Shown: in pieces, positions 7,929 through 16,703 of the stretch | Numbering within the stretch: position 1 is the stretch's first letter | Layout of the letters: each line of letters starts with the position of its first letter | Assembly (NCBI GenBank): GCA_012032575.1 | Contig: JAAUSP010000036.1 | Span: 1 to 24,267, forward strand | Length of the DNA: 24,267 bases | Source: Anaerolineales bacterium | GTDB lineage: Bacteria; Chloroflexota; Anaerolineae; 4572-78; J111 | Reading direction: 5' to 3' | Notes under the pieces: generated by a model | Told to the model about the DNA's origin: nothing | Database searches by the model: none | Seen by the model: only the letters and a program-made list of their open reading frames with translations | Made by a program: the position numbers and the translations under genes

Positions 7929-9014
7929 TCAGGCTTTGCGCTTTGCGCTGCTGAATAGCGCCCGTCCGCCGCTTGCCAGGATAACCAGTACAATCGGAAT
8001 CAGGGCAATGAGCACGACTTGTACAAACGTGGGCAGCGCGGCGCTCCCGGTTGCATTGAGGATGAGATAGACGGTATAGGTGATATAGCTACCGAGAAAG
8101 ATCATGCCTTCCCAGCGGGCAATCTGCATTCCCGTAAAGAAGATGGGCAGACACGCCACCGCTACTGCAATCATCACTGGAATATCAATCGCCAGCGCTG
8201 TTGCCGAGACGGGCACCGGGGTAATCAAACTTGTAATGCCCAGGATAGCAAGGACATTAAAGATATTGCTCCCGACCACGTTGCCCACGGCAATATCACG
8301 TTCGCCTTTGATACTGGCAATAATTGAGGTGGCTACTTCGGGCATCGATGTGCCCACTGCGACAATTGTCAACCCGATCACCAGTTCGCTCAGGCCGAGG
8401 CTACGCGCAATGACAACGGCACTATCGACCAGCCAGCGCGAGCCAAGCACCAGCAGTGCTAGCCCGACTACAACCAACCCGATCTGGATTACGGTATTGG
8501 TGAATGGGCGGGCCGGTTGCTCACCGAAAGCTTGGGCATATTCGTCTTTGACAGCAGCACTCTCTTTGCGGCTCTGATAGATACCAAAGATAATATAACT
8601 AACGATGCCAACAAAGAGCAGCCCCCCATCGAAGATGCCAATGGTGCCATCACGGGCCAGTACCCACATCAGCAGCGAAACGCCAATCATAATTGGCACA
8701 TCGAGCCGCACAAGTTGCTGGGCCACCGTAAGCGGTACAATCACCGCACAGATGCCCAGAATAAACAGCACATTAAAGATATTGCTGCCGATTACATTGC
8801 CCACTGCAATATCGGCCTGTCCTGCCAGCGCCGACTGCACCGATACCGCCAGTTCGGGCGAACTGGTACCAAACGCGACCACCGTCAGCCCGACGACCAG
8901 CGGCGAGATACCAACCAGTGCCGCGAGGTGTGATGCGCCACGCACCAGCGCTTCGGCTCCAACAATGAGTAGCGCTAGCCCACCTGCCAGCATCAACCAT
9001 GTTACCAATGTCAT
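7929..9014 (-). CDS. yrbG: Calcium/sodium antiporter (CaCA family, YrbG-like)
   Basis: 361 residues with the internal duplication typical of the Ca2+:cation antiporter family. Repeat alpha-1 is GLTVVAFGTSSPELAVSV...GNVIGSNIFNVLFILGI (about 42-88). Repeat alpha-2 is GLTIVAVGTSMPEVATSI...GNVVGSNIFNVLAILGI (about 214-260). The Glu in each GTSxPE motif (54 and 226) and the GN/SN residues form the cation-binding site in structurally known relatives. About ten transmembrane helices are expected in the inner membrane, with a charged loop near 147-170. It probably exports Ca2+ in exchange for Na+ or H+. The gene is a single unit on the minus strand; an operator-like inverted repeat lies about 40 nt upstream. 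The symbol reflects family resemblance only. Confidence 0.92.
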   Translation of the reverse strand: MTLVTWLMLAGGLALLIVGAEALVRGASHLAALVGISPLVVGLTVVAFGTSSPELAVSVQSALAGQADIAVGNVIGSNIFNVLFILGICAVIVPLTVAQQLVRLDVPIMIGVSLLMWVLARDGTIGIFDGGLLFVGIVSYIIFGIYQSRKESAAVKDEYAQAFGEQPARPFTNTVIQIGLVVVGLALLVLGSRWLVDSAVVIARSLGLSELVIGLTIVAVGTSMPEVATSIIASIKGERDIAVGNVVGSNIFNVLAILGITSLITPVPVSATALAIDIPVMIAVAVACLPIFFTGMQIARWEGMIFLGSYITYTVYLILNATGSAALPTFVQVVLIALIPIVLVILASGGRALFSSAKRKA

Positions 9015-9054
9015 TGCGTTTCCTTTAACCTCTTACGCTATATTGCTTGCTCAG

Positions 9055-9075
9055 TGATGTTTATAGAGTACATCA
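9055..9075 (-). promoter_or_regulatory. Operator-like inverted repeat upstream of the antiporter gene
   Basis: TGATGT (9055-9060) and ACATCA (9070-9075) are perfect inverted arms around a 9-nt AT-rich spacer. They lie 41 nt upstream of the antiporter start codon, a common place for a dimeric repressor site. No regulator gene is adjacent. Confidence 0.3.
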
Positions 9076-9238
9076 TCACCCGATCCCTAGCATAACAATT
9101 GGGGAGTCAAGGTGGTATACGGATGCTATACAAAAATATCTGGATTGTATGAAGGTGGCACCGTAATTGCCAGGTGTGGCAGAATGCGGTATTGTACATG
9201 GGAGGCTCTCTAAACGTACACACAGGTTTGTAATACTA

Positions 9239-10198
9239 ATGAACCAGACACCACAACTGGCAGACCAGATGCATTTCTGGGTGGCAGGTCTGGCGGTAGC
9301 CGCCGCCAACGCCCCGACGATACCCGCAACTGCCCGCGCTGATCTGCAACGCATGCTGGATCTCTTGCAGGGCACTGCGGTGTCAACCGCCCAGCAGACT
9401 CCCCACGATACCCGGTTGCTGCTGGCGCTTGGACTGGCAACGTGGTGCGTTCCTGCCGCATTACCCGCCACGCCACCGCCCGACCTGCTGCCGTCCCTGG
9501 CGGCGCATGCACTGCTGCCATATGTGCTGCTATCATCAACGCGCCTGCCGGTACTCTGGCAGAGCGACCTGCTCCGGTTACTTGGTATTGACATAAAAAC
9601 ACTTGTTGCACAGCTGCATCTTCAGTATCACATGGTGGGGATGGTATCCGATGAGGCAGCGCGTGCCAGCCTGACCACGGCACTGAGCAGCGAACGGTTT
9701 CGCAACGGCATATTGGTGCTGGCTGATCGGCTGCGTGAGAGCCGGGTGGTGGATAGCTTCCGCGCCGTGCTTGAGCACGATATCCCCGGCATTGTGCTGC
9801 TACGACTGTTTGAGGATGGCGAATTATCGGCGGCGGCGTGGCAGCACTTTTGCCAGGAGCCACCGCCGAATGCGTTCTTTTCGGTGGTCGAGGCGTTGCT
9901 GGTGCAGGGCGATATTCACCTTGCTCGCCGCGAATATGCACAGGCGCTTGACGTGTACAATCAGGTTATCGCCTACGATGCCACCAACGCCGAGGCATTC
10001 TGCAAGCGCGGACAGGCGTATCTCAAGCTGAACAAGGTATCACGAGCGTGGAAAGATCTGGAAGCGGCGCTGAAGTTGCAGCCCGACTATGCGGAGGCAC
10101 ATTATCATCAGGGGATTGTGTACCAGTTTCGCGGCGAGGATCGGCGGGCGCAGTTTAGCTTCCGCAAGGCCGCGCAACTGGGGTATCAAGCACCCTGA
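9239..10198 (+). CDS. TPR-domain protein
   Basis: 319 residues. The N-terminal two thirds is helical, Ala/Leu-rich and not recognised. The C-terminal third has three clear tetratricopeptide repeats: VVEALLVQGDIHLARREYAQALDVYNQVIAYDATN, AEAFCKRGQAYLKLNKVSRAWKDLEAALKLQPDY and AEAHYHQGIVYQFRGEDRRAQFSFRKAAQLGY. There is no signal peptide or enzyme motif, so a cytoplasmic scaffold or adaptor role is likely. I prefer ATG at 9239 (MNQTPQLADQ). A longer reading from TTG at 9167 adds 24 residues and has no better ribosome-binding site; neither start has a strong one. The gap before it (9015-9238) contains the antiporter's upstream region and no further gene. Confidence 0.82.
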   Translation: MNQTPQLADQMHFWVAGLAVAAANAPTIPATARADLQRMLDLLQGTAVSTAQQTPHDTRLLLALGLATWCVPAALPATPPPDLLPSLAAHALLPYVLLSSTRLPVLWQSDLLRLLGIDIKTLVAQLHLQYHMVGMVSDEAARASLTTALSSERFRNGILVLADRLRESRVVDSFRAVLEHDIPGIVLLRLFEDGELSAAAWQHFCQEPPPNAFFSVVEALLVQGDIHLARREYAQALDVYNQVIAYDATNAEAFCKRGQAYLKLNKVSRAWKDLEAALKLQPDYAEAHYHQGIVYQFRGEDRRAQFSFRKAAQLGYQAP

Positions 10199-10215
10199 TG
10201 TTCCTGGATTGCACG

Positions 10216-10246
10216 CTGCCCCCACTCCACACGTGAGCAGGGGCAG
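10216..10246. terminator. Hairpin between convergent genes, possible bidirectional terminator
   Basis: CTGCCCC (10216-10222) and GGGGCAG (10240-10246) form a 7-bp stem with a 17-nt loop, in the 72-bp gap between the TPR gene and the convergent surface-nuclease gene. It lacks a U-tract, like the two other convergent-gap hairpins on the left side. Confidence 0.45.
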
Positions 10247-10270
10247 GCGATACATTCAAGCGAACGGCAT

Positions 10271-13200
10271 TTATTGACGGGCGACATACGGCAGGTAGGC
10301 CCGCTGTATGTCGGCGGCGAGACCACCAGGCACACTGATCACATCGGTGTTGCTGTTCCCGTCTTGCGGGTACTGCGGGGCCATGCTACTCAGGACAAAG
10401 GTAGCGTGCTCCTCAAGGGCGGCAGTGTTCACCTCGGTGCGTAACGTAACGGTATAAAAGCCCGCTTCAGCCCCGGTTGTGTTCAGCACAAATTCGATGG
10501 TGCCTGCTGCATTGGTTGTGCCAGTGTAAATGGGTGTGCCATTGACCAGTACCACCACTTCCTGATCGGCTGGGAAGTTGTCGCCCCATACCGTGATGAA
10601 GCTACCCGGTGCGCCTCGGTTGTGGCTCAGGCGTACCGCTGGCTCTGCCGGAACAGCCGTTTCGGTGGGGGTTGGTTCGGCGGTGGCTGTATCGGTGGGT
10701 AGCACAGGTAGGGGCGTATTGGTAGTGGTTGGAGTAGGCGTAGGAGCAGCCACACCCGTGCCGGTGGTGATCCGACCTTCGCCGCCTTCGGGATAGTCTG
10801 CGGTGGTGATGACACCATCCAGCCCATCTACGATGTAGTTAAGGAGCGCCTGCTGGTAAGTAACGCCAACGGTGGTAAACGGTGCGCCACGGAAGGGATA
10901 CTGATCGCCGCCGCGAGCGGAGAAGTCGTTGGTGGCAATGCTGACCGAGGGAGCGCCGGGTACAACCTGGCCATTTTGGACAATGTAAGTACCATCGTCC
11001 AGCCGAATTTCTATCACGCGGTTGCCGGGACTGAGAACCGTGCCGGCATTGTCAACCACCTGGGCCGTGCCTGCCGGATTATACACCAGGGTGAAGCCGG
11101 CGATCTGGGCAAAGCGACCATCGGCGCCGGGGGTGCGGGAGACGGCGTTTTCCATAATTTCCTTAAATTGGGCCGGAGAAATGTCGGGCACAATCGAGAC
11201 GAAATTGGAGAAAGCCGCAATCTGGAAGGTGTTGAGTTCGGAAATGGGGCCGGCCGGGATCAGGTTGTTGTTGCGGATACCACCGCCATTCTGTAGGGCC
11301 ACATCGGCCGGTTCAACGCCGAAATTGGCCGCCAGTTCGTTGGCCTGCCACAGCAGCGCGTCGGCCATGAGGTTGCCCAGGTTGGTTTCGGCGGTGCGCA
11401 CACCCGGCGGGGTGGGGCCGCGGCGACCTTCCAGGGCAACTTCGGAGGTGGCGATGATGTTGGTGGCCAGGCTGTTGACAAAGTTTTGCACCGGCTCAAC
11501 AACTTGAGCCTGCACGTCGGGGTTGGCAGCCACCGCATCAGGATTGGACCCACCGGCGACCCGAACCGGCCCGCTGGTGGGGTCAACCGAGACGACTTTG
11601 CCATCTTTATCAAAGGTGACGACCAGGCGGCCGACATATTTGTAATCGCCGGCTGTCGTGACCACAGGAATCTTCACCCCATCGGCCCCGGTAGCGTAGA
11701 GAGGATAAGATAGGTCGGGATTGCGCACGTCGCCAGGCACAAGCAGGGTGTTGGCGTTAGCCAGCAGTTCGTCGCCGCCGCCGGCAATCATCACGTCAAC
11801 ACCGCGTAGCTGCGGGGCCAGAGCCAGGTCTTCGTTGACATTTTGCAGATGGCTGATGACAACGATTTTGTTGATCTTGTTGGCCAGCAAAAAGTTAATC
11901 TCGCCTTGAATGATGCCGGCCACATTAGGATCAACTACCACGTTGCGCGGGCTGGAAATAGCCGGCAGCAAAGGGGTGGTTGCCCCGACAATACCGATCA
12001 ACTCACCATTTTGCTTGATGATGTGGCTTTTGACAATCACTTTCTGATTCACCAGCGCTTGAAGGTTCGGTTCCTGGGTAAAGTTGAGGTTAGCGCTGAC
12101 AAAGTGAGTGCTCTGATTGAAGCCGGTAATGAAGTTTGCCAACACATCGGGGCCAAAATCAAATTCGTGGTTGCCGAGGGCCATTGCATCGTAGCCAACC
12201 AGGCGCAGGCCAATGCTGTCGTAGAAGGGCACGCCCTTGGTCAGGCTGGCGTTGAATTGCGGACCGGCCAGGAAGTTGTCGCCCGAAGAAAGCATCACTA
12301 TCCCTCGCTTGCCCGAACCAGCTAAGGCCTGGGCACGCAGATTATCTACCAGGGTTTTGAAGCGAGCGATACCGCCAAAATCGGGTTGTCCCGGCGCATT
12401 GATTAATTGCGACTCGCCGTCGTTGTTGTGGAGAATAGTTAAAGTTAAACCGGGTTGAGCTTTCTTGATTTTGAAACGGGCTTCCAGCGAGTCGTGGTCT
12501 GAAACCTGGAGGGGGGTGGAGGCATCGTTGCGCAGAACTGCCGGGAAACTGGTGTTGAAATGGAGGATATCCTGCCCGACGACCAAATCTTTCAAAGCGG
12601 GGCTGACCAGCATGTGGTCGAGGACCTGGCTGTTGCCGTCGAAGACAAAGGTGAATCGTTCAGCTTCGCGCTCGCGATTGACCAGATTGGTCAGCCGGAT
12701 TTCACTGCCGCTGCCCTCGACAATACCGACAGTGTGAGTGTCACCCTCGCCCGGTTCGGGGAAGGCGAAGTCATTCAAATCGCCGCCGACCAGAATCCAG
12801 GCATTGGGAGTGGCCGCCAACAACTGGTTGACATAGTCGCGGACGACGCGGGCTTGTAGTTTGCGCTGGACTTCGGTGCTGCGGATGGGCGGATTATTGA
12901 CGCCGTAAAGCGGATCATCCCCGCCTTTGCTCTTGAAGTGGTTGCCGATAACGGTCAAGGTGGGATCATTGACGCCGCCGGTCACATTGAACACGCCCAC
13001 CAGCGGTTCCCGACCGGGGCTTTCGCTGTTGGGGCCAAAGGCTGCCGACACGCCGGGCACAATCGAGTCGTTGAGTTGGAAGGCATTGACCAGATCAACC
13101 CGGTTGTCATCCCACAGGAAGCCAACCTCAATGCCGCGACCATCACTGGCGTCAAAAGAAGTGGCTTTGTAGTTGGTGCCCGCAGCAGCATTGACCCGGT

Positions 13201-15079
13201 CGCCCAACTGCTGCAAGATGGCCGTATTCTCCACTTCCTCGATAATCAGAATATCGGGCAGTTTGAGTTCCAGCCGGATGGCCAGGGCCAGTTTGGTCAG
13301 CTTGGTTTCGAGTTGGGCCGGGGTGGGGGTTGTGCCGGCATCATCCTTGCCGGGGTCGTCCACCAGGTCAAACAGGTTCTCGACGTTAAAGGAGGTGACC
13401 ACCAGGTTGCCCGGCTGGCCGGTGCGCTTGCTGACCGGCACACTGGGCAGCGGTTTATTGTCAACCCCGGTGGCCGAAACCGGCTGGAGTTTGTACATTG
13501 AGAAGGTGTAATCCACTACCCCCACAAAATCGGCAATTTTGTCGCCGGGCCGCACAACAAGCGGAGTTTGGAGGCTTTCGTCGTCAACGGCAATCCGTTC
13601 GGGGTTGTAATCCACAAAACCATCATTGCCGTAGTATTTGAGCAGGATATGATTGGTTTTGGGCTGATACCCGAAGCCAGAGCGGGTATCCTGGCGGGCT
13701 AACATAGCAAACTCGCCAAAATCGTTGGTCGGAGCCACGACGGTGGTGTTTTTAACCCGCACCAGCATACCTTCCAATGGTTCCCAGAAGGCAATGCCTT
13801 TAGCAATAACCTCATCCGGCAAATTCTTCAACTCGACAGGCCGGGGCAGGGCATTGCCGTTGGACTCTACTGTGATCGCAGTGACGTTGCGCAGCCGGGT
13901 CAACGGTAATGAAGGCGCAAACTGCTGCTCTTCCACCCGGGCAATCACGGTGACCAGATCGCCCACTGCGGGAGTAACAAGACCAGAAGCGCGGCCGGTG
14001 TCGGTCACAAAGATGCCGTCGGACGTGGCCGCATTCTTGTCACCAGTCGGGTCTTGAATCCAGAAGCGGTTGCCGTTTTTGTGGATCAGGGTCACAACAC
14101 CGCGAGTGGCGACGGTCTGGCCGTTGTAGGCCGAGAACTGCTGTGTACCTTGAATTTCGGCGATGGTGACTAAATCGGTTACGTTTACCGTTAGGGTACA
14201 CTGGGCGGTTTGCGGGGTTGCATCGTTGTTGCTAAATTCAAGGGTGGCGACATGGCTGCCGGCCGCCAGGGTGGGCGCTATATTCAGATTGGCCGTGGCT
14301 GTGCCGCCGACGCCGCCCGCCGGGGTGACATTAGCCAGGGTGATGGCGTTGGTGGCCGGGGCAACGTTTACCAGCGTCACGCCGGTCACAGTGCCATCGG
14401 TATCACTGCCGCTGACGCTGCTCGAGGCGCTGTTGCCCTCGATAACGGCCAGAGGACTGCCACAGGTAGCAACCACCGGCGCGTTGGCCGGACCGCCGCT
14501 GAAACTCTGGCCGGTGTTGACCGCCCCAAAGGTACTGGCTGCCGGGCCGCTCCAGGTGAAATCGGTGTAGGTGCTGCCGGTTCCGGTCAACTGGAGCGAC
14601 TGGCCCACCGGCTCGCTGCCGGCTTCAGTTACGCCGATATTGGTGCTGGTCAGGCCGTTGGCCGGCCCGCCTACGGCGACAAAGGAGCCTTCGTAGCTGA
14701 GGAATTGGACTACGGTGCTGCTGGCATCTACCAGGGCGATGCCATCCGGTGAGCCGTTTTGGAGGCCATTGCTGGGATAATTAATAACAACGGTGCCGAA
14801 ACCATTTTGCTGATCGGGAATGGTCCCGTTCAAGGTATCGGTATCATACACAGCGCCGCCGCTGCCATTGTATAAAACAATGCTCCAGCCGGTCAGATCG
14901 GTTCCGGCCGGGCCGGCAATTTCGATGGCTTCGCCGGTGTCGGTACCGACGTTGTCGTAATGGATTTCATTGATAAAAATGGCGGGCATAGCCTGGGCCG
15001 GCAGTGCCAGCCAGAGCGTTACTACTGCCAGGGCAAGTAGCTTAATGGACCAGTTTGCTATTTGGTTTTTACGGTTCAT
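10271..15079 (-). CDS. Secreted lamin-tail / ExeM-like nuclease / UshA-like 5'-nucleotidase fusion
   Basis: 1602 residues. A signal peptide (1-30, ends ALPAQA) precedes a lamin-tail domain (about 31-195, IFINEIHYDN...GEAIEIAG) and an OB/NucH-like region (305-545). An endonuclease/exonuclease/phosphatase domain (557-872) carries SFNVENLF, GNHFKSK, GGDLNDF, LDHMLVS and SDHDS. A metallophosphoesterase domain (878-1150) has HNNDGES, SSGDNF, GNHEFDFG and VVISHL, and a 5'-nucleotidase C-terminal domain (about 1208-1440) has NLGNLMADALLW and LQNGGGIRN. A Pro/Thr linker, an IPT-like beta domain (1480-1550) and the tail AYLPYVARQ follow. One metal site departs from the usual NDxH and GHxH motifs (NDGES, GGGDE), a variant I believe recurs in this subgroup. 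It likely degrades extracellular nucleic acids and dephosphorylates nucleotides at the cell surface. It lies 123 nt downstream of the lipoprotein gene on the same strand. Confidence 0.9.
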   Translation of the reverse strand: MNRKNQIANWSIKLLALAVVTLWLALPAQAMPAIFINEIHYDNVGTDTGEAIEIAGPAGTDLTGWSIVLYNGSGGAVYDTDTLNGTIPDQQNGFGTVVINYPSNGLQNGSPDGIALVDASSTVVQFLSYEGSFVAVGGPANGLTSTNIGVTEAGSEPVGQSLQLTGTGSTYTDFTWSGPAASTFGAVNTGQSFSGGPANAPVVATCGSPLAVIEGNSASSSVSGSDTDGTVTGVTLVNVAPATNAITLANVTPAGGVGGTATANLNIAPTLAAGSHVATLEFSNNDATPQTAQCTLTVNVTDLVTIAEIQGTQQFSAYNGQTVATRGVVTLIHKNGNRFWIQDPTGDKNAATSDGIFVTDTGRASGLVTPAVGDLVTVIARVEEQQFAPSLPLTRLRNVTAITVESNGNALPRPVELKNLPDEVIAKGIAFWEPLEGMLVRVKNTTVVAPTNDFGEFAMLARQDTRSGFGYQPKTNHILLKYYGNDGFVDYNPERIAVDDESLQTPLVVRPGDKIADFVGVVDYTFSMYKLQPVSATGVDNKPLPSVPVSKRTGQPGNLVVTSFNVENLFDLVDDPGKDDAGTTPTPAQLETKLTKLALAIRLELKLPDILIIEEVENTAILQQLGDRVNAAAGTNYKATSFDASDGRGIEVGFLWDDNRVDLVNAFQLNDSIVPGVSAAFGPNSESPGREPLVGVFNVTGGVNDPTLTVIGNHFKSKGGDDPLYGVNNPPIRSTEVQRKLQARVVRDYVNQLLAATPNAWILVGGDLNDFAFPEPGEGDTHTVGIVEGSGSEIRLTNLVNREREAERFTFVFDGNSQVLDHMLVSPALKDLVVGQDILHFNTSFPAVLRNDASTPLQVSDHDSLEARFKIKKAQPGLTLTILHNNDGESQLINAPGQPDFGGIARFKTLVDNLRAQALAGSGKRGIVMLSSGDNFLAGPQFNASLTKGVPFYDSIGLRLVGYDAMALGNHEFDFGPDVLANFITGFNQSTHFVSANLNFTQEPNLQALVNQKVIVKSHIIKQNGELIGIVGATTPLLPAISSPRNVVVDPNVAGIIQGEINFLLANKINKIVVISHLQNVNEDLALAPQLRGVDVMIAGGGDELLANANTLLVPGDVRNPDLSYPLYATGADGVKIPVVTTAGDYKYVGRLVVTFDKDGKVVSVDPTSGPVRVAGGSNPDAVAANPDVQAQVVEPVQNFVNSLATNIIATSEVALEGRRGPTPPGVRTAETNLGNLMADALLWQANELAANFGVEPADVALQNGGGIRNNNLIPAGPISELNTFQIAAFSNFVSIVPDISPAQFKEIMENAVSRTPGADGRFAQIAGFTLVYNPAGTAQVVDNAGTVLSPGNRVIEIRLDDGTYIVQNGQVVPGAPSVSIATNDFSARGGDQYPFRGAPFTTVGVTYQQALLNYIVDGLDGVITTADYPEGGEGRITTGTGVAAPTPTPTTTNTPLPVLPTDTATAEPTPTETAVPAEPAVRLSHNRGAPGSFITVWGDNFPADQEVVVLVNGTPIYTGTTNAAGTIEFVLNTTGAEAGFYTVTLRTEVNTAALEEHATFVLSSMAPQYPQDGNSNTDVISVPGGLAADIQRAYLPYVARQ

Positions 15080-15186
15080 TACACTCCACTCCGTTTCAAT
15101 TTAAACTAATTTGGTCTACAGCTAGGTTTTGAAGCTGACGGAATATCCGCCATAGAATAGGGTTAAAAAATTTGTTTATTGCTACA

Positions 15187-15200
15187 ATCACCTCCTTTTT
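15187..15200 (-). promoter_or_regulatory. Orphan extended Shine-Dalgarno sequence
   Basis: On the minus strand AAAAAGGAGGTGAT is a near-perfect complement of the 16S rRNA 3' end. It lies just after the lipoprotein stop codon and about 108 nt before the next start codon, so it serves neither gene directly. A GTG inside it opens a 31-codon frame, but this start overlaps the motif and is not convincing. Confidence 0.35.
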
Positions 15201-15202
15201 AT

Positions 15203-16264
15203 TTATTGTCCCCAGGCATACAATTCGTGACGGGCGGCGTTTTGATTAGGTGGCTCGATGCAGATTTCAAAATCCAGCGTTTCACCACCCTCCAGCGCAG
15301 ACTCGTAAGTTTCGCCAAAATTGACTACGTCGCCCTGACTGTCATACAGCACTACGGTAATAACCAGGTAATTATCCAGGTTGCCGCCAGGGTTTTGGAG
15401 TTGGCCGGTCAAACAGTAAGCCTCATCTGCCTGCCACTGCTCAACGCCGTCAAAGTTAAAATCCTGGCGGGGTGACTGACCAGCGGTAGTAGAATTAGCC
15501 CATAATTTGAAATTGGCTGCGGCCTGGATGCCATTCACCGCCAATTCAAACGGCGTTCGTCCACCGGGCGGAATAATCTCAATCGGCCAGTACTCGGTTG
15601 TGCTGTCCGAATCGGCAATAAGCTGACCCTGGTTGTCGTAAAAAGTGCCGGTGATATAGGCAATTTCTTGTGGCGCACCGGTATCGTTGACCATTTCGCC
15701 GTACAGAATTAACCCTCCCTCATATTGGTTGTCGTACGCGCGAACCCTGGCAAAGGACCAGCCGGGCGTTTCGGGGATGGGGGTGACGGTGGGGGTGGGG
15801 TTGGCAGAGGGGTTTGGAACGTAAGTGGCGGTCGGGGTGGGTATGGGTGTACTGGTGCTGGTGGAAGGATGACTGGTAGGCGGAAGATTGGTGGGAAAGG
15901 GTAAGGGAGTTTCGGTGGGCGAGGTCTGTTCCTGGCTGTAAACAGCCACTGCCGCAGGTGTAAAGGTGGCGGTGGGTAAGGGCGCTAAAACAACGGTGGA
16001 GGGGGGGGCCGCGCCCGGAGAAAAATTGGTCGCAACCGGCGTGGGCCGGTCTGCCGTTGGGAGTGAGTAAGGAGTAGAGGTGAGAGTCGGCAGGCTGTTG
16101 CGGATCACCACCCGTTTTGCTTTCGGCGGAGTACTCCAGTCAACCCAGCTACAGGCCAGACTGGACAGAACCAAAAGAGCAAGGATGCCCAAAATAGGCC
16201 GCACTTGCTTTAGTCTTTTCGCTTTTGCTAACTCCAAAAGATAGCTGCACCGCATAAATTTCAT
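15203..16264 (-). CDS. Lipoprotein with Pro/Thr-rich stalk and FxLYD-type beta domain
   Basis: 353 residues. A basic N-terminus and hydrophobic helix end in the lipobox LSSLAC, so Cys38 should be lipidated and the protein anchored to the outer face of the membrane. Residues about 50-165 are a Pro/Thr/Ser-rich stalk with TSTP, TPTATY and TPTVTP repeats. The C-terminal half contains two beta domains resembling FxLYD domains: FARVRAYDNQYEGGLILYGEMVNDTG...ITGTFYDNQGQLIADS, and YCLTGQLQNPGGNLDNYLVITVVLYDSQGDVVNFGETY. No enzymatic motif is seen; the domain is generally linked to cell-surface binding. The gene precedes the secreted nuclease/nucleotidase on the same strand, and the two may share a transcript. 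ATG at 16264 is used; Met4 is an alternative. Confidence 0.82.
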   Translation of the reverse strand: MKFMRCSYLLELAKAKRLKQVRPILGILALLVLSSLACSWVDWSTPPKAKRVVIRNSLPTLTSTPYSLPTADRPTPVATNFSPGAAPPSTVVLAPLPTATFTPAAVAVYSQEQTSPTETPLPFPTNLPPTSHPSTSTSTPIPTPTATYVPNPSANPTPTVTPIPETPGWSFARVRAYDNQYEGGLILYGEMVNDTGAPQEIAYITGTFYDNQGQLIADSDSTTEYWPIEIIPPGGRTPFELAVNGIQAAANFKLWANSTTAGQSPRQDFNFDGVEQWQADEAYCLTGQLQNPGGNLDNYLVITVVLYDSQGDVVNFGETYESALEGGETLDFEICIEPPNQNAARHELYAWGQ

Positions 16265-16669
16265 TCCCCGCTAACAATCAAAGTTTGAGCCTCAGAGTTG
16301 GATCGCACCCTGAGGCTGGGAGCTGGTAATAAGAGAAAAGGCGCAGGCAATAACTTACCGACAGGTGGAGGGTTACATAACCTGGCGCAGAATTCTCTAT
16401 TAAACTATGAGTTGGGTAAAAAAACGGTGGTAAACTGCTGAAACGTGGCCTGAGGATAGTTTATCAGAACTTCATGTGAACTTTCTAGGAAATTCCTCAG
16501 AATTTGGTTAGAAAATAGATATTTTGGTTAAAGATCAAAGCCAAGGTTTAGAGCTACTTCTCTCACGCTGCTTGAGTTTAGTCGTACCGATTTAAGTGTC
16601 GGTTAAACCAACTTTAAGGACAGGTAAAATTAGGGTTAAATTTTTTTAAAGGTCAGAAGTACCAGCCTA
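16265..16669. other. AT-rich intergenic stretch without a recognisable gene
   Basis: This region lies between the divergent lipoprotein gene and the serS leader. It is clearly A+T-richer than the flanking genes, with several GGTTAAA-like words. It must contain the lipoprotein promoter, but I cannot point to convincing boxes. I see no open frame of coding character and no tRNA. Confidence 0.5.
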
Positions 16670-16697
16670 TTGCGCATTTTTTCAATTGTGCTATAAT
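16670..16697 (+). promoter_or_regulatory. Putative promoter for the T-box/serS transcript
   Basis: A perfect TATAAT (16692-16697) is preceded by TTGCGC (16670-16675) with a 16-nt spacer. Transcription would start just before the first stem of the T-box leader. Confidence 0.6.
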
Positions 16698-16703
16698 TGG
16701 TTT

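Noticed and set aside
15100..15193. Possible 31-residue peptide starting at the GTG within the orphan Shine-Dalgarno.
   Set aside because: The start codon overlaps the ribosome-binding sequence, so initiation there is unlikely, and the peptide has no recognisable character.
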